NCBI RefSeq assembly: GCF_004355225.1
Contig: NZ_CP037933.1
Coordinates: forward strand, 1,240,001-1,304,000
Direction of reading: 5' to 3'
Source of the DNA: Flavobacterium nackdongense
GTDB lineage: Bacteria > Bacteroidota > Bacteroidia > Flavobacteriales > Flavobacteriaceae
DNA length: 64,000 nt
Positions 1-9,399 of this stretch are shown here, piece after piece (within the stretch, counting starts at the first letter, position 1; each line of letters begins with the position of its first letter). The position numbers were made by a program, and so were the translations under genes. Under the pieces are notes generated by a model that searched no databases, had not been told where the DNA came from, and was given only the letters and a program-made list of their open reading frames with translations.

Positions 1-1
1 A

Positions 2-493
2 CCATATCCTGCTGATTATGGTGCGATTCATAACTTTGATAATTTGACACATATTAGTAAAAATATCAAAAATATGGCGGTTTTGGCTGGTCATGAATTG
101 AAATTATCTCGTCAACTGAAAAAAGGTGCCGACGTTTGGCTGAATAACCCAAGAGTTACGCGAGAAGCCTCTGGAACCTCTGGAATGACAGCAGCGATGA
201 ATGGCGCCGTCAATTTTTCGACCAATGACGGTTGGGTTCGCGAGTTCAAAGATTTAAATAAAAAACAAAATTCATTTGTTTTACCAATCGTAGACCACAC
301 ATTGCCTACTCATGAACAAGATGATTTAGATTTGCACAATCTGTATGAAATGCTTGAAAACGAAATACTACCATTATATTATGACACTCCAAAGAAATGG
401 TGGGATTTGGTAGAAACCAGTATGAGTCATGTAGCACCGTTTTTTGAATCCGGACGAATGGTTGACGAATATTATAAGAAGTTGTACAAATAA
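2..493 (+). CDS. glgP: Glycogen/alpha-glucan phosphorylase, C-terminal part (5' truncated)
   Basis: The reading frame is open from base 2, so the start lies outside the window and only about 163 C-terminal residues are seen. These contain the conserved C-terminal phosphorylase segment: PYPADYGAIHNFDNLTH, then NNPRVTREASGTSGMTAAMNG, which matches the phosphate/PLP-proximal GTSG-M motif of GT35 alpha-glucan phosphorylases. By family knowledge the enzyme releases glucose-1-phosphate from glycogen in the cytoplasm, using PLP. The end is intact (YYKKLYK, stop), and a hairpin with a T-run follows directly, so this is the last gene of its transcription unit. A fused glycogen synthase domain upstream, as found in some Bacteroidetes, cannot be judged from here. 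Confidence 0.93.
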   Translation, partial: PYPADYGAIHNFDNLTHISKNIKNMAVLAGHELKLSRQLKKGADVWLNNPRVTREASGTSGMTAAMNGAVNFSTNDGWVREFKDLNKKQNSFVLPIVDHTLPTHEQDDLDLHNLYEMLENEILPLYYDTPKKWWDLVETSMSHVAPFFESGRMVDEYYKKLYK

Positions 494-500
494 AAATCAA

Positions 501-537
501 AAAAAGCTCATTCACGAAAGTAAATGAGCTTTTTTTT
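501..537 (+). terminator. Rho-independent terminator after glgP
   Basis: A 9-base-pair stem (AAGCTCATT at 504-512 with AATGAGCTT at 523-531) closes a 10-base loop and is followed by a run of T. It starts 8 bases after the glgP stop codon. The bases from here to the next gene at 834 hold no coding frame that I can support. Confidence 0.85.
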
Positions 538-833
538 AAGCGAAATGTTTTACCTCGATCATTTATCTTCGCAAGAAACTCAAACGAATTGTGAAGGCAC
601 GACAAAATACTTAAAAAACACGCTTTCATAGTATCGAAAAATTCAAATAAAATGATTGAATTAATGATTTAGGTTAAAAAAAATCATAAAGATACCAACC
701 ATAAGTAAGATTAATCTATTGCTATTCCACTAAAAGTACACAGATTATCAAATAAGGTTCGGTTCTCTACCTGCCATTAGGTTTTCAACTCAAAATTGGC
801 GTTATTTGATAAATATATCCCAAATCCACACCA

Positions 834-1835
834 ATGTTATCCTATTCCATCCACGAAATAAACGAAGTTCTTAAAGGTATCATTGTTGGTGAAACAGCTA
901 TAAGAATAACGGCTCCCGAACAATTAGATCTTGCCGGTGCAACAGAAATTTCTTTTATTGGTCACAAAAAATACGAGAAGTTTTGGGATTCATCCAAAGC
1001 TTGTGCCGCCGTTGTCAACGAAGATATTGCTATAGAACCCGGCAAAAACAAAGTTTTTATCAAAGTGAAAAATGCCGATTTGGCAATGTCGCAAATCTTG
1101 GCATTATTTGCCCCACCTACTCCCTTGTTTAGCTTCGAAATTCATCCAAAAGCTGTTGTTGAAGAAACGGCAATCATAGGAAACGGCACTCGAATAGGAG
1201 CTGGAAGTTATATTGGTCCAAAAGTACGACTTGGAGAAAATGTTACTATTTATCCGAATGTGACCCTACTAGACGAATGTATTATTGGAAAAAACACCAT
1301 CATTTGGTCGGGCGCTGTCATTAGGGAACGTTGTCAAATTGGTGACGATTGCATAATTCATCCTAACGCTACTATCGGAGCGGATGGTTTTGGATTTCGT
1401 CCTGACCCGCAAAGGGGGTTAGTCAAAATCCCTCAAATTGGAAATGTAATCATTGGAAACAATGTCGAAATTGGCGCTAATTCTTGTATCGATAGAGGAA
1501 AATTCAGTTCGACTATTTTGGGTGACGGTTGCAAGATTGATAATTTAGTGCAAATAGGCCACAACTGTAAATTAGGGAAATTCTGCATTATGGCAGGAAA
1601 TTCTGGATTAGCCGGTTCCGTAACATTAGGTAACGGCGTAATTATTGGCGGAAGCGCTTCTATAAAAGACCATGTAACTATTGGAGATGGAGCAATTGTA
1701 GGCGCTGGCTCAGGTGTTACGGCTGACATTCCCGCGGGAAAAACGATGTTGGGTTATCCTGCAGTGGAAGCTCGCGATGCCCTGAAACAATGGGCAATTT
1801 TGAAAAGATTAGTAAACGAAAGCAAAACAAAATAA
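834..1835 (+). CDS. lpxD: LpxD-type UDP-3-O-acylglucosamine N-acyltransferase
   Basis: The 333-residue protein has an N-terminal uridine-binding type domain (about 1-100) and a long left-handed beta-helix of hexapeptide repeats (about 105-320, many I-G-x-x-x-x units). The presumed catalytic histidine is H243 in IGHNCKLG, the position used by LpxD to add the second, amide-linked hydroxy-acyl chain in lipid A synthesis. Family length is about 330-340, so it is complete. It stands alone rather than with lpxA, lpxB or lpxC; Bacteroidetes often carry a second LpxD-like gene outside the lpx cluster, so this could be a paralogue with another acyl or sugar substrate. The start chosen is the ATG at 834; a convergent tRNA gene follows within 10 bases. 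Confidence 0.85.
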   Translation: MLSYSIHEINEVLKGIIVGETAIRITAPEQLDLAGATEISFIGHKKYEKFWDSSKACAAVVNEDIAIEPGKNKVFIKVKNADLAMSQILALFAPPTPLFSFEIHPKAVVEETAIIGNGTRIGAGSYIGPKVRLGENVTIYPNVTLLDECIIGKNTIIWSGAVIRERCQIGDDCIIHPNATIGADGFGFRPDPQRGLVKIPQIGNVIIGNNVEIGANSCIDRGKFSSTILGDGCKIDNLVQIGHNCKLGKFCIMAGNSGLAGSVTLGNGVIIGGSASIKDHVTIGDGAIVGAGSGVTADIPAGKTMLGYPAVEARDALKQWAILKRLVNESKTK

Positions 1836-1840
1836 AAAAG

Positions 1841-1914
1841 TCGGGATGACTGGATTCGAACCAGCGACCCCTAGCACCCCATGCTAGTACGCTACCTGGC
1901 TGCGCTACATCCCG
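1841..1914 (-). tRNA. tRNA-Pro (anticodon GGG)
   Basis: Read on the minus strand the 74 bases fold as a tRNA. The acceptor stem is CGGGATG with CATCCCG, with discriminator A. The anticodon stem is CTAGC/GCTAG around the 7-base loop ATGGGGT, giving anticodon GGG, and the T-arm contains GGTTCGAATCC. CCA is not encoded. It is convergent with lpxD, which ends 5 bases before it. Confidence 0.95.
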
Positions 1915-2122
1915 AGTGGTGCAAATTTATTTTTTTATACTGGCTTATCAAAAAAAATAGCAAATAATTTACTCAAACATTGTATGCGTTTGACTATCAG
2001 TTAATTTCGCAACATTATAAATTAAAAATTGATCAAAAAGTCATTTTCACCTGCAATCTAAACCAAAATTTCAACTGTTTTTTTTGTAATTTAGCGCAGT
2101 ATTTTCTAAACCCAACCAAAAA

Positions 2123-3748
2123 ATGGATTTAAACTTCAATAAAAACGAAGACCACAATAAACTCCTTCTCTCCGAACTCAAACATAAATTTGCCAAAATC
2201 AAGTTGGGTGGCGGCGAAAAACGCATCGAAAAGTTGCATGCTGAAGGAAAAATGACAGCAAGAGAACGTATTGATTACTTACTAGATAAGGGAAAATCGA
2301 TAGAAATTGGGGCTTTTGTTGGTGAAGGAATGTACAAAGAATATGGTGGTTGTCCCTCGGGTGGTGTTGTGGTTAAAATTGGACACATCAACGGAAAGCA
2401 ATGCATTGTTGTAGCCAATGATGCCACCGTAAAAGCAGGAGCTTGGTTTCCGATTACCGCAAAGAAAAACCTCAGAGCTCAAGAAATCGCAATGGAAAAT
2501 AAAATCCCAATCATTTATTTGGTCGATTCTGCGGGTGTGTTTTTGCCATTGCAAGATGAAATTTTTCCCGATAAAGAGCACTTTGGACGTATTTTCAGAA
2601 ATAATGCTTTGATGAGCAGTATGGGAATTACCCAAATTTCGGCCGTAATGGGAAGTTGTGTTGCAGGCGGTGCTTATCTTCCTATCATGAGCGACGAAGC
2701 ATTGATTGTTGATAAAACTGGGAGCATATTTTTGGCAGGAAGTTATCTAGTCAAAGCTGCTATTGGCGAAAACATCGATAATGAAACTCTTGGTGGAGCA
2801 ACCACACATTGCGAAATTTCGGGAGTGACAGATTATAAAGCCAAAGATGATAAAGACGCTTTGGATAAAATAAAAAATATAGTAGGCAAAATAGGCGATT
2901 ATGATAAGGCTGGTTTTAGCCGAATTAAGTCGGAAAAACCAAGCTTAGAAGAAAAAGAAATCTACGGCATTTTGCCAAAAGCGCGGAACGAACAGTACGA
3001 TATGATGGAAATCATCAGTCGATTGGTCGATAAGTCCGAGTTTGAGGCCTATAAAGATGGTTATGGACAAACCATTATTACTGGTTATGCAAGAATAGAC
3101 GGTTGGGCAGTAGGTATCGTTGCCAATCAACGTAAAGTATTGAAAACAAAAACCGGCGAAATGCAGTTTGGGGGCGTCATTTATTCTGATTCTGCCGATA
3201 AAGCCACGCGATTTATTGCCAATTGCAATCAAAAGAAAATACCCTTGGTTTTCTTGCAAGACGTCACCGGATTTATGGTGGGATCCAAATCAGAACACGG
3301 AGGAATTATAAAAGACGGTGCCAAAATGGTGAATGCTGTTTCCAATTCGGTGGTGCCAAAATTTACAATAATTGTAGGAAATTCGTATGGCGCTGGTAAT
3401 TATGCGATGTGCGGTAAAGCATACGACCCTAGACTAATCGTGGCCTGGCCCAGTGCCGAACTCGCGGTTATGGGCGGAACCCAAGCCGCAAAAGTTTTAG
3501 CTCAAATAGAAGCATCTTCGCTCAAGGCAAAAGGAGAAATCGTAGACGAAGCTTTGGAAAAAGAATTATTCGACAAAATAAAAACACGGTACGACTCACA
3601 GACTTCGCCCTATTATGCAGCCTCGCGGCTGTGGACTGATGCCATAATTGATCCATTGGAAACTCGAACTTGGATTTCGATGGGAATTGAAGCAGCCAAC
3701 CACTCGCCTATCGAAAAGAAATTTAATTTAGGCGTGATTCAAGTTTAA
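2123..3748 (+). CDS. Acyl-CoA carboxylase carboxyltransferase (beta) subunit
   Basis: The 541-residue protein is a full-length biotin-dependent carboxyltransferase of the propionyl-/methylcrotonyl-CoA carboxylase beta family. The N-terminal half holds GKMTARERIDYLLDKG, IYLVDSAGVFLPLQ and the oxyanion glycine region SCVAGGAYLPIMSDE. The C-terminal half holds FLQDVTGFMVG and the second glycine motif GNSYGAGNYAMCG. It transfers CO2 from biotin carried by a partner alpha subunit to an acyl-CoA. The overall pattern (PIMSDEALIVDKTGSIFLAG) resembles methylcrotonoyl-CoA carboxylase, leucine breakdown, more than propionyl-CoA carboxylase, but no biotin-carrying subunit lies nearby, so substrate is uncertain. 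A weak Bacteroidetes-type -7 element (TAATTTAG, about 2088-2095) lies upstream. Confidence 0.9.
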   Translation: MDLNFNKNEDHNKLLLSELKHKFAKIKLGGGEKRIEKLHAEGKMTARERIDYLLDKGKSIEIGAFVGEGMYKEYGGCPSGGVVVKIGHINGKQCIVVANDATVKAGAWFPITAKKNLRAQEIAMENKIPIIYLVDSAGVFLPLQDEIFPDKEHFGRIFRNNALMSSMGITQISAVMGSCVAGGAYLPIMSDEALIVDKTGSIFLAGSYLVKAAIGENIDNETLGGATTHCEISGVTDYKAKDDKDALDKIKNIVGKIGDYDKAGFSRIKSEKPSLEEKEIYGILPKARNEQYDMMEIISRLVDKSEFEAYKDGYGQTIITGYARIDGWAVGIVANQRKVLKTKTGEMQFGGVIYSDSADKATRFIANCNQKKIPLVFLQDVTGFMVGSKSEHGGIIKDGAKMVNAVSNSVVPKFTIIVGNSYGAGNYAMCGKAYDPRLIVAWPSAELAVMGGTQAAKVLAQIEASSLKAKGEIVDEALEKELFDKIKTRYDSQTSPYYAASRLWTDAIIDPLETRTWISMGIEAANHSPIEKKFNLGVIQV

Positions 3749-3775
3749 AAAAGCCTTGAAATTTAAACATTTATA

Positions 3776-3806
3776 TTGCAATTGTAGTTTAAAATCAGTA
3801 ACTTAG
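3776..3806 (+). promoter_or_regulatory. Candidate Bacteroidetes promoter for the DoxX gene
   Basis: TTG at 3776-3778, a 20-base spacer and TAACTTAG at 3799-3806 fit the Bacteroidetes primary sigma factor pattern TTG-N17-20-TAnnTTTG with one mismatch in the -7 box. The ATG lies 19 bases further on. Confidence 0.5.
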
Positions 3807-3824
3807 AGCAACATTTTAAACTTA

Positions 3825-4253
3825 ATGACGATGAACAATGTAAAACATCTGAATAAGTGGGCCAATGCGCACACTTATTTCTCAGTAGATTTGGTTCGGA
3901 TGGCGCTAGGGGTTATTTTGTTTTTTAAAGGCATCGCTTTTATTACCAATACCCAATACTTAGCGGATTTATTGTCACCCATTGAACGTATAGGTGGCGG
4001 AATGATTGTATTACATTATGTGGCTTCGGCCCACATTTTGGGAGGCATTTTAATCTTCTTTGGTTTACTTACTAGATGGGCAATAATTGTGCAATTACCA
4101 ATATTGATTGGTGCCATTATCATCAATTTTATGGGGCAAATGCACACTCAAAATTTATTGTTTTCTATCATCACACTAGTGTTCTGCATTGCATTTATTA
4201 TTTACGGAAGCGGAAAACATTCTGCCGATTATTATTTCAAAATGCAAGAATAA
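3825..4253 (+). CDS. DoxX family membrane protein
   Basis: The 142-residue protein has four predicted membrane segments (about 22-40, 62-82, 88-105 and 110-130). The first carries the DoxX pattern VDLVRMALGVILFFKGIAFI, and TRW follows the second helix. DoxX proteins are small inner-membrane proteins linked in some bacteria to redox or oxidative-stress functions, but their biochemical role is poorly defined. It appears to be transcribed alone: its own promoter candidate lies upstream and a terminator hairpin begins 8 bases after the stop. Confidence 0.8.
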   Translation: MTMNNVKHLNKWANAHTYFSVDLVRMALGVILFFKGIAFITNTQYLADLLSPIERIGGGMIVLHYVASAHILGGILIFFGLLTRWAIIVQLPILIGAIIINFMGQMHTQNLLFSIITLVFCIAFIIYGSGKHSADYYFKMQE

Positions 4254-4260
4254 TGCAAAA

Positions 4261-4287
4261 AAAGAGAGGGCATTGTCCTCTCTTTTT
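4261..4287. terminator. Bidirectional terminator between DoxX and menE
   Basis: AAAGAGAGG (4261-4269) pairs with CCTCTCTTT (4277-4285) around a 7-base loop. A-rich bases precede it and T-rich bases follow, so it can terminate both the rightward DoxX transcript and the leftward menE transcript. Confidence 0.8.
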
Positions 4288-4305
4288 GTCTTTATACTTC
4301 AGGTT

Positions 4306-5376
4306 TTAAACTGTCTTAATACTTTCGTTTCTCTGAATTTTTCCCGTTGCTGTTTCTTGAAACTTAGGAATGAATATAATTTCTTTGGGAATTTCAAATT
4401 TGTTTAAAACATTAAAAACTGAATCTAAGATTTCAAAGGGTTCCCCTTCGACATAAAGTACTGCTTTTTCGCCCAATTCCATATCTGCCTTTCCATAGAC
4501 AAAATAACGCCTCGGAATAAGTTTGGATAATTTTTCTTCGATTTGTTCGGGCATCAATTTTACACCTCCACTATTTATAATATTATCATATCGCCCTTCC
4601 CAAATAAATTGCGTATCCGAAATCAATTTTACCACATCATTCGTGACGATAGCATTTTTACTTATTTTTTTGGCTTTAATGACCAAACAGTGCCTGTCAT
4701 CCTCTGAAACGGTTACGTTTGGCAAAGTAGTAAACGCAACAGTCCCAACTTTCTTGGCAGCAATATGCGTAATAGTTTCAGTCATACCATAGGTTTCATA
4801 AATATCCATTGGTAATTTTACCAATTCATCTTCTAAAGCTTTATGAATTTTTACACCGCCAATAATCAATTTTTTAATCTTTTTTTCTTTTAATTTTTTA
4901 AGTGAATTTTTGGCCTGCAAAGGTACCATCGCACAAAAATCAAAATTTTGATCAATTTTCTCTAATGGATTCGAATTGGGCTCCACAAATTTCATATCCA
5001 AACCCAGAATAAAAGAGCGTACCCAAACCATTTTACCAGCCACAAAATTGGTTGGCAAACAATGTAACATGGTATCGCCCGGTTCTAATCCAAAGAAATC
5101 GCCTGTAGCTAGTGCCGAATCCAACATAGCTTGTTTTTCAATTCGAATAATTTTTGGGGTGCCAGTGGTACCAGACGTACTCAATTCGATATAGGATTTC
5201 TCATCAAACCAATCCAATAAGAAAGTACCAATATGTTGTTCAAATGGCTTTCCTTCTTTAATAAAACAATAGGCCACATAAAACATCTCTTCTCGAGAAA
5301 TATGTACCCCATTCAATTTGAAACGATTGTGAATATTTTTATATGTTATTTGGTGCATTTTCTGTAGTTTTTGCAT
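4306..5376 (-). CDS. menE: o-Succinylbenzoate-CoA ligase-like AMP-binding enzyme
   Basis: The 356-residue adenylate-forming enzyme has the P-loop motif STSGTTGTPKIIRIEK, the ETYGMTETITH motif A5, the GRYDNIINSGGVKL hinge and a C-terminal catalytic lysine in ATGKIQRNES. It is short for an AMP-binding ligase, which is typical of Bacteroidetes MenE (about 350 residues). MenE activates o-succinylbenzoate with ATP and CoA in menaquinone synthesis; other men genes are not in the window. Its first codons overlap the last 38 bases of the upstream CPBP protease gene, so the two are translationally coupled in one leftward operon. Confidence 0.83.
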   Translation of the reverse strand: MQKLQKMHQITYKNIHNRFKLNGVHISREEMFYVAYCFIKEGKPFEQHIGTFLLDWFDEKSYIELSTSGTTGTPKIIRIEKQAMLDSALATGDFFGLEPGDTMLHCLPTNFVAGKMVWVRSFILGLDMKFVEPNSNPLEKIDQNFDFCAMVPLQAKNSLKKLKEKKIKKLIIGGVKIHKALEDELVKLPMDIYETYGMTETITHIAAKKVGTVAFTTLPNVTVSEDDRHCLVIKAKKISKNAIVTNDVVKLISDTQFIWEGRYDNIINSGGVKLMPEQIEEKLSKLIPRRYFVYGKADMELGEKAVLYVEGEPFEILDSVFNVLNKFEIPKEIIFIPKFQETATGKIQRNESIKTV

Positions 5377-6289
5377 TTTGTAAATTTTGAGGCTGGATTC
5401 TACCGGTTAGTTTTGCTTTCCAATTCGTCCAATGGTATCTTTTTGCAAATATAAATAAGATAATCGGATACACAATTACAATTGAAACTATCATTTCATT
5501 TAATATATCAACGGGATTTTCAACTCCAGAATATCTAAAAAGGGCATCGGTTTGAATCGCCGAATAATCGGAAGTAATCAATAAAGCCGCCATCAAATTA
5601 TTGCCCAAATGAAATCCCAATGCCAACTCCAAGCTATCATCCATCAAGGTCATTATTCCCAACAAAAATCCGGTGCCTATATAAAAAAACATCACCCCAA
5701 AACCCATTCGAGCTACTTCGGGGTTGGCACTGTGAAACAATCCAAAAACAACCGATGTTAGGACCAATGGAAACCATTTGTTTCGGACTGCGATGCCAAT
5801 TTGCTGCATCAAATAGCCCCTGAATAAATATTCTTCAAGCCCAATTTGAAAGGGAAACAACAACAAACTGATAAGAAATAAAACAAAAAATTTCGCAGGA
5901 TTAAAATTCCAAATTACATCCGAATGATCGACAAAATACGATACGACAAAGACCACAATTGAAGCTAATACGACCACCGAGAATGAAAAAAAAATGCGTT
6001 TGAAATCGACCGAATTTCTCGCTGTAGTCAGCGAAAGTATGCTTCGATTATGCAGATTTCGCACAAGTAAAAATAATAGCCCCAGCAGAAAAGCAAAGGG
6101 TATCAAATTCGCTACAAGAGATAAATTAGCTGGGATATTGCTCATCGATTGGTACACTTTTTCCATTTCTTCGGCAGTCATCATCAAATACAGCACATAA
6201 TTACCAATGAAAATTCCGGCAGTACAAACCGTAGTGATAGCAAACCTCCACCAACTATTAATTCCTTTATATCCTTGTTCGATAAACAT
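5339..6289 (-). CDS. CPBP family intramembrane glutamic endopeptidase
   Basis: The 316-residue polytopic membrane protein has about eight hydrophobic segments and the three hallmarks of the CPBP/Abi family: GLEEYLFRGYL (EExxxR), FGLFHSAN (FxxxH) and the later HLGNN histidine. These residues form the intramembrane glutamate protease site of the Rce1-like superfamily. Its natural substrate is unknown; in other bacteria relatives process prenylated or bacteriocin-like peptides. It precedes and overlaps menE, so it may simply share its transcription. The ATG at 6289 leaves a short N-terminal cytoplasmic stretch before the first helix. Confidence 0.88.
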   Translation of the reverse strand: MFIEQGYKGINSWWRFAITTVCTAGIFIGNYVLYLMMTAEEMEKVYQSMSNIPANLSLVANLIPFAFLLGLLFLLVRNLHNRSILSLTTARNSVDFKRIFFSFSVVVLASIVVFVVSYFVDHSDVIWNFNPAKFFVLFLISLLLFPFQIGLEEYLFRGYLMQQIGIAVRNKWFPLVLTSVVFGLFHSANPEVARMGFGVMFFYIGTGFLLGIMTLMDDSLELALGFHLGNNLMAALLITSDYSAIQTDALFRYSGVENPVDILNEMIVSIVIVYPIILFIFAKRYHWTNWKAKLTGRIQPQNLQNAKTTENAPNNI

Positions 6290-6399
6290 ATTGTAAACAG
6301 ATTGATTTATTATTGTCTTAGTTTTTCTAATGAATACCGAAATTAACTTAATTTTCTGTTTTTATGCGTTACTTTGTCAAAAAATAAAAAATAGTACTT

Positions 6400-6741
6400 A
6401 TGATTCAAATTTATCATAATTCCCGTTGCGGAAAATCCAGAGAATGCCTTGCTTTTCTTGAAGATTCAGGAAAAGAATATGAAGTTGTCAAATATTTAGA
6501 AAATGTTCCAACTTTTGAAGAATTGAAGTCAATCATCGAGAAATTAGGCATAAAACCAATCGAATTAGTTCGCCAAAAAGAGAAAGTTTGGATAGAAAAC
6601 TTCAAAAACCAAACTATGTCAGATGACCTAATCATTCAAACGATGCTGAACAATCCTATTCTCATCGAAAGACCCATTGTCATTAATGGAAAAAAAGCGG
6701 TAATCGCTAGGCCTCTCGAAAATGCAGCAACTATTATTTAG
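6400..6741 (+). CDS. ArsC-family arsenate reductase-like protein
   Basis: The 113-residue thioredoxin-fold protein begins MIQIYHNSRCGKSRECLAFL, with the ArsC catalytic cysteine at C10 in the HNxxCxxSR context, and ends with NPILIERPIVI, the conserved arginine segment of glutaredoxin-dependent arsenate reductases. It matches the family length. No ars operon genes (arsR, arsB, acr3) are nearby, so a role in general thiol redox, as suggested for YfgD-type members, is an alternative. It is divergent from the CPBP gene and convergent with nothing. Confidence 0.85.
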   Translation: MIQIYHNSRCGKSRECLAFLEDSGKEYEVVKYLENVPTFEELKSIIEKLGIKPIELVRQKEKVWIENFKNQTMSDDLIIQTMLNNPILIERPIVINGKKAVIARPLENAATII

Positions 6742-6771
6742 GCGCATCAAACATTAACAAACCTTTGTGAT

Positions 6772-6799
6772 TTGTTCCTTAAACCAAAAACTACTTTTG
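6772..6799 (+). promoter_or_regulatory. Strong candidate Bacteroidetes promoter for the barrel protein at 6830
   Basis: TTG at 6772-6774, a 17-base spacer and TACTTTTG at 6792-6799 match TTG-N17-20-TAnnTTTG exactly. Transcription would start near 6804-6806, leaving a leader of about 25 bases before the ATG at 6830. Confidence 0.65.
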
Positions 6800-6829
6800 C
6801 ACTCTAATTGAGAAAAAAATTACCTTTTA

Positions 6830-9271
6830 ATGAAAAACCTTAAATTTATTAGTCTTTTAGTATTGATTTTAACTTCGATAAATCACTATTCACAGCAAAA
6901 ACCACCAGTTCCCAAAATTAAAATCTCGGGAATCGTCATCGAAAAAGTGAGCAAACAACATCTTGAATACGCCACGATAACATTCACAAATGGAACTTCA
7001 ACCAAATCAATTGCTGGAGGAATTACCAACCCAAAAGGGGAATTTAATATCGATATTGTTCCCGGTACTTATGACATTAAAATAGAGTTTATATCTTTCA
7101 AACCAATAATTTTAAAAGACCGTAAACTTCTTGAAAAAACCAATTTAGGCCTTATCGCTCTCGAAGAAGATGCAACCCAACTTAACGAGGTGCAAGTTCG
7201 CGCTGAAAAAACGACGGTCGATATCAAATTAGACAAAAAAGTATACAGTGTTGGAAATGACTTGATGGTCAAAGGAGGAACCGTGAGCGATGTATTGAAT
7301 AATATTCCATCCGTCTCTGTCGATGCTGAAGGAGCCATCAGCTTAAGAGGTAATGAAAACGTAACCATTTTTATAGACGGAAAACCTTCGAATGCCATCA
7401 ATATCAATGAAGCCTTACGCTTAATTTCTGCCGATGCGATCGATAAAGTGGAAGTGATTACCAATCCATCCGCGCGATATGATGCCGAAGGTGGAGCAGG
7501 AATTTTGAATATCGTACTCAAAAAAGGAAAAAATCAAGGCTTTAATGGAACCTTTATTGGCGGGTTGGGAACCCCAAAAAACAACAGCCTTAGCGGCACA
7601 TTGAACTACAAAACAGAAAAATACAATTTGTTTACCAATCAAGGCTATGCCGATAGATTAGCACTTGGTAATGCACTATACGAAACCAATTATCTGAATC
7701 CAAAACCCAATTCACCAAGCTATATCAAAGAAATTAGAGATATAGAAGATAACAGCAAAAGCTACAACGGAAATCTGGGCATTGAATTATTTTTAAACAA
7801 CTCTACGACTTGGACCAATACCCTAAATTACAGAAACAGTAATGAGGAAAATTTAGATGATGTAAACTACGACAATCAATATGCTGATCCCTCCAAAAAC
7901 GATACTAGAACCAGAGTTAGTAACGAGGAAAATAAAGAAAATGATGTCGAATTCAAATCCAATCTTCAAAAAAAGTTCAAAAAAGACGGCCACAAATTAG
8001 ATGTTGATGTTCAAATTTCTAACAACAACGAAAAAGAAATAGCCGATATCGTGGACAGCGAAAACGGGAACGATTTTACGGAAAACAAACAAAAAAATAC
8101 GCGCCAATTGTATCAATTGGATTATGTTTTGCCCTTTGGTAAAGGCAGTCAGTTCGAAGCAGGATATCGCGGTAGTTTCGTCGATCAATTGACCGATGTG
8201 AGCGTTTTCAATAACGGTGTTATCAATACAGACTTTACCAATAATTTAGAATACATCGAGAACGTCAATGCCTTCTACACTCAGTATGGACTTAAAGTAA
8301 ATAAATTCTCTTATTTGTTTGGGCTTCGTTGGGAAGATACTAAAGTGAATGTAAATCAGTTGAGCAACAATGATTTCAATACCAAAAAATACAACAACTT
8401 CTTTCCATCGGCATTTGTTACCTATGAAATTTCGGAAGAAAGTAGTTTGTCATTGAGTTACAGCCGCCGAATTACGCGCCCTAGAGGGAGATTAATCAAT
8501 CCGTTTAGTAATTATTCGAGCAACATCAACATATTTCAAGGGAATCCTGATTTAGACCCGGCAATGTCTGATGCGATCGATTTTGGATTCTTGAAAAAAT
8601 GGGGCAAATTTTTGTTAAGCACTTCTCTATACAATAATCGAACTACTGATGCGTTCCTTTTTGTCCGAATAAACTCGGGTAGCGAAGTCAATGGAGTACC
8701 AGTCATTATTTCTACTCCTATCAATTTAGCCACCGAAAACAGACTTGGTTTCGAGTTCAATCTCAATTATTCTCCATATAAATGGTGGAAATTGAACAGC
8801 AATTTCAATTTTTTTAATGTGGATACCCAAGGCGATTACACCTATACCGATTTTAACAATGTGGAAATCACGCAAAATTTTGATCAAAAAACAACTTCTT
8901 GGTCAGCAAGATTAAATTCAAAAGTGACTCTGCCTGCCAAAATTGATTGGCAAACGAATATGAATTACTTTGGCGACCAGAAAACAGCGCAGGGCAAATT
9001 TATTGGTATTTTTGCAATGAATTTAGGCTTTAGCAAAGATGTTTTAAAAGACAAAGCTACTCTGGCATTCAATGTTAGCGATGTTTTTAATACCAGAAAA
9101 ATGAAAATGGAAACCCTAATCCCAGGTGTTATCGAATCGTATTCTGAAAGACAAAGAAATGTACGACAATTTACACTTTCGTTTACCTATAGACTGAACA
9201 AATCGAAAAACGAAAAAGAAAAACAACCGCGACGCGAAATGGAAGAAGGTGGCGGTGATATGCCAGGATAA
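6830..9271 (+). CDS. TonB-dependent-receptor-like outer membrane beta-barrel protein
   Basis: The 813-residue protein has a signal peptide (about 1-21), a carboxypeptidase-regulatory-like beta-sandwich (about 32-115, KISGIVIEKVS... ATITF), a plug domain with GGTVSDVLNNIPSVSVD and SLRGNENVTIFIDGKPS, and a long C-terminal barrel (about 250-790). The tail is polar and glycine-rich (GGGDMPG). This architecture is common in Bacteroidetes as the 'outer membrane beta-barrel family 3' group. The plug suggests TonB-dependent uptake, but no SusD partner lies downstream, and the substrate is unknown. It has a good promoter of its own and a terminator 33 bases after the stop, so it is monocistronic. Confidence 0.87.
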   Translation: MKNLKFISLLVLILTSINHYSQQKPPVPKIKISGIVIEKVSKQHLEYATITFTNGTSTKSIAGGITNPKGEFNIDIVPGTYDIKIEFISFKPIILKDRKLLEKTNLGLIALEEDATQLNEVQVRAEKTTVDIKLDKKVYSVGNDLMVKGGTVSDVLNNIPSVSVDAEGAISLRGNENVTIFIDGKPSNAININEALRLISADAIDKVEVITNPSARYDAEGGAGILNIVLKKGKNQGFNGTFIGGLGTPKNNSLSGTLNYKTEKYNLFTNQGYADRLALGNALYETNYLNPKPNSPSYIKEIRDIEDNSKSYNGNLGIELFLNNSTTWTNTLNYRNSNEENLDDVNYDNQYADPSKNDTRTRVSNEENKENDVEFKSNLQKKFKKDGHKLDVDVQISNNNEKEIADIVDSENGNDFTENKQKNTRQLYQLDYVLPFGKGSQFEAGYRGSFVDQLTDVSVFNNGVINTDFTNNLEYIENVNAFYTQYGLKVNKFSYLFGLRWEDTKVNVNQLSNNDFNTKKYNNFFPSAFVTYEISEESSLSLSYSRRITRPRGRLINPFSNYSSNINIFQGNPDLDPAMSDAIDFGFLKKWGKFLLSTSLYNNRTTDAFLFVRINSGSEVNGVPVIISTPINLATENRLGFEFNLNYSPYKWWKLNSNFNFFNVDTQGDYTYTDFNNVEITQNFDQKTTSWSARLNSKVTLPAKIDWQTNMNYFGDQKTAQGKFIGIFAMNLGFSKDVLKDKATLAFNVSDVFNTRKMKMETLIPGVIESYSERQRNVRQFTLSFTYRLNKSKNEKEKQPRREMEEGGGDMPG

Positions 9272-9303
9272 TAGCCTGAGCACATTTATTATTTCATACT
9301 TTT

Positions 9304-9345
9304 CAAAAGACCCATAAAGAACCAAACTTTGTGGGTCTTTTGTTT
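9304..9345 (+). terminator. Terminator after the barrel protein gene
   Basis: A 16-base-pair stem with one wobble pair (9304-9319 with 9327-9342) closes a 7-base loop and is followed by T-rich sequence. The core pairs are CAAAAGACCCA and TGGGTCTTTTG. Confidence 0.8.
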
Positions 9346-9399
9346 CAATAACACAGTACTACTTTATTTTAAATCATTCTTGTCCGATAAAAAAATGGT

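Noticed and set aside
745..812. 11-base inverted repeat TTATCAAATAA...TTATTTGATAA upstream of lpxD
   Set aside because: The arms are AT-only apart from one G/C pair and the loop is 46 bases. Such matches arise by chance in AT-rich gaps, and there is no further sign of an operator.
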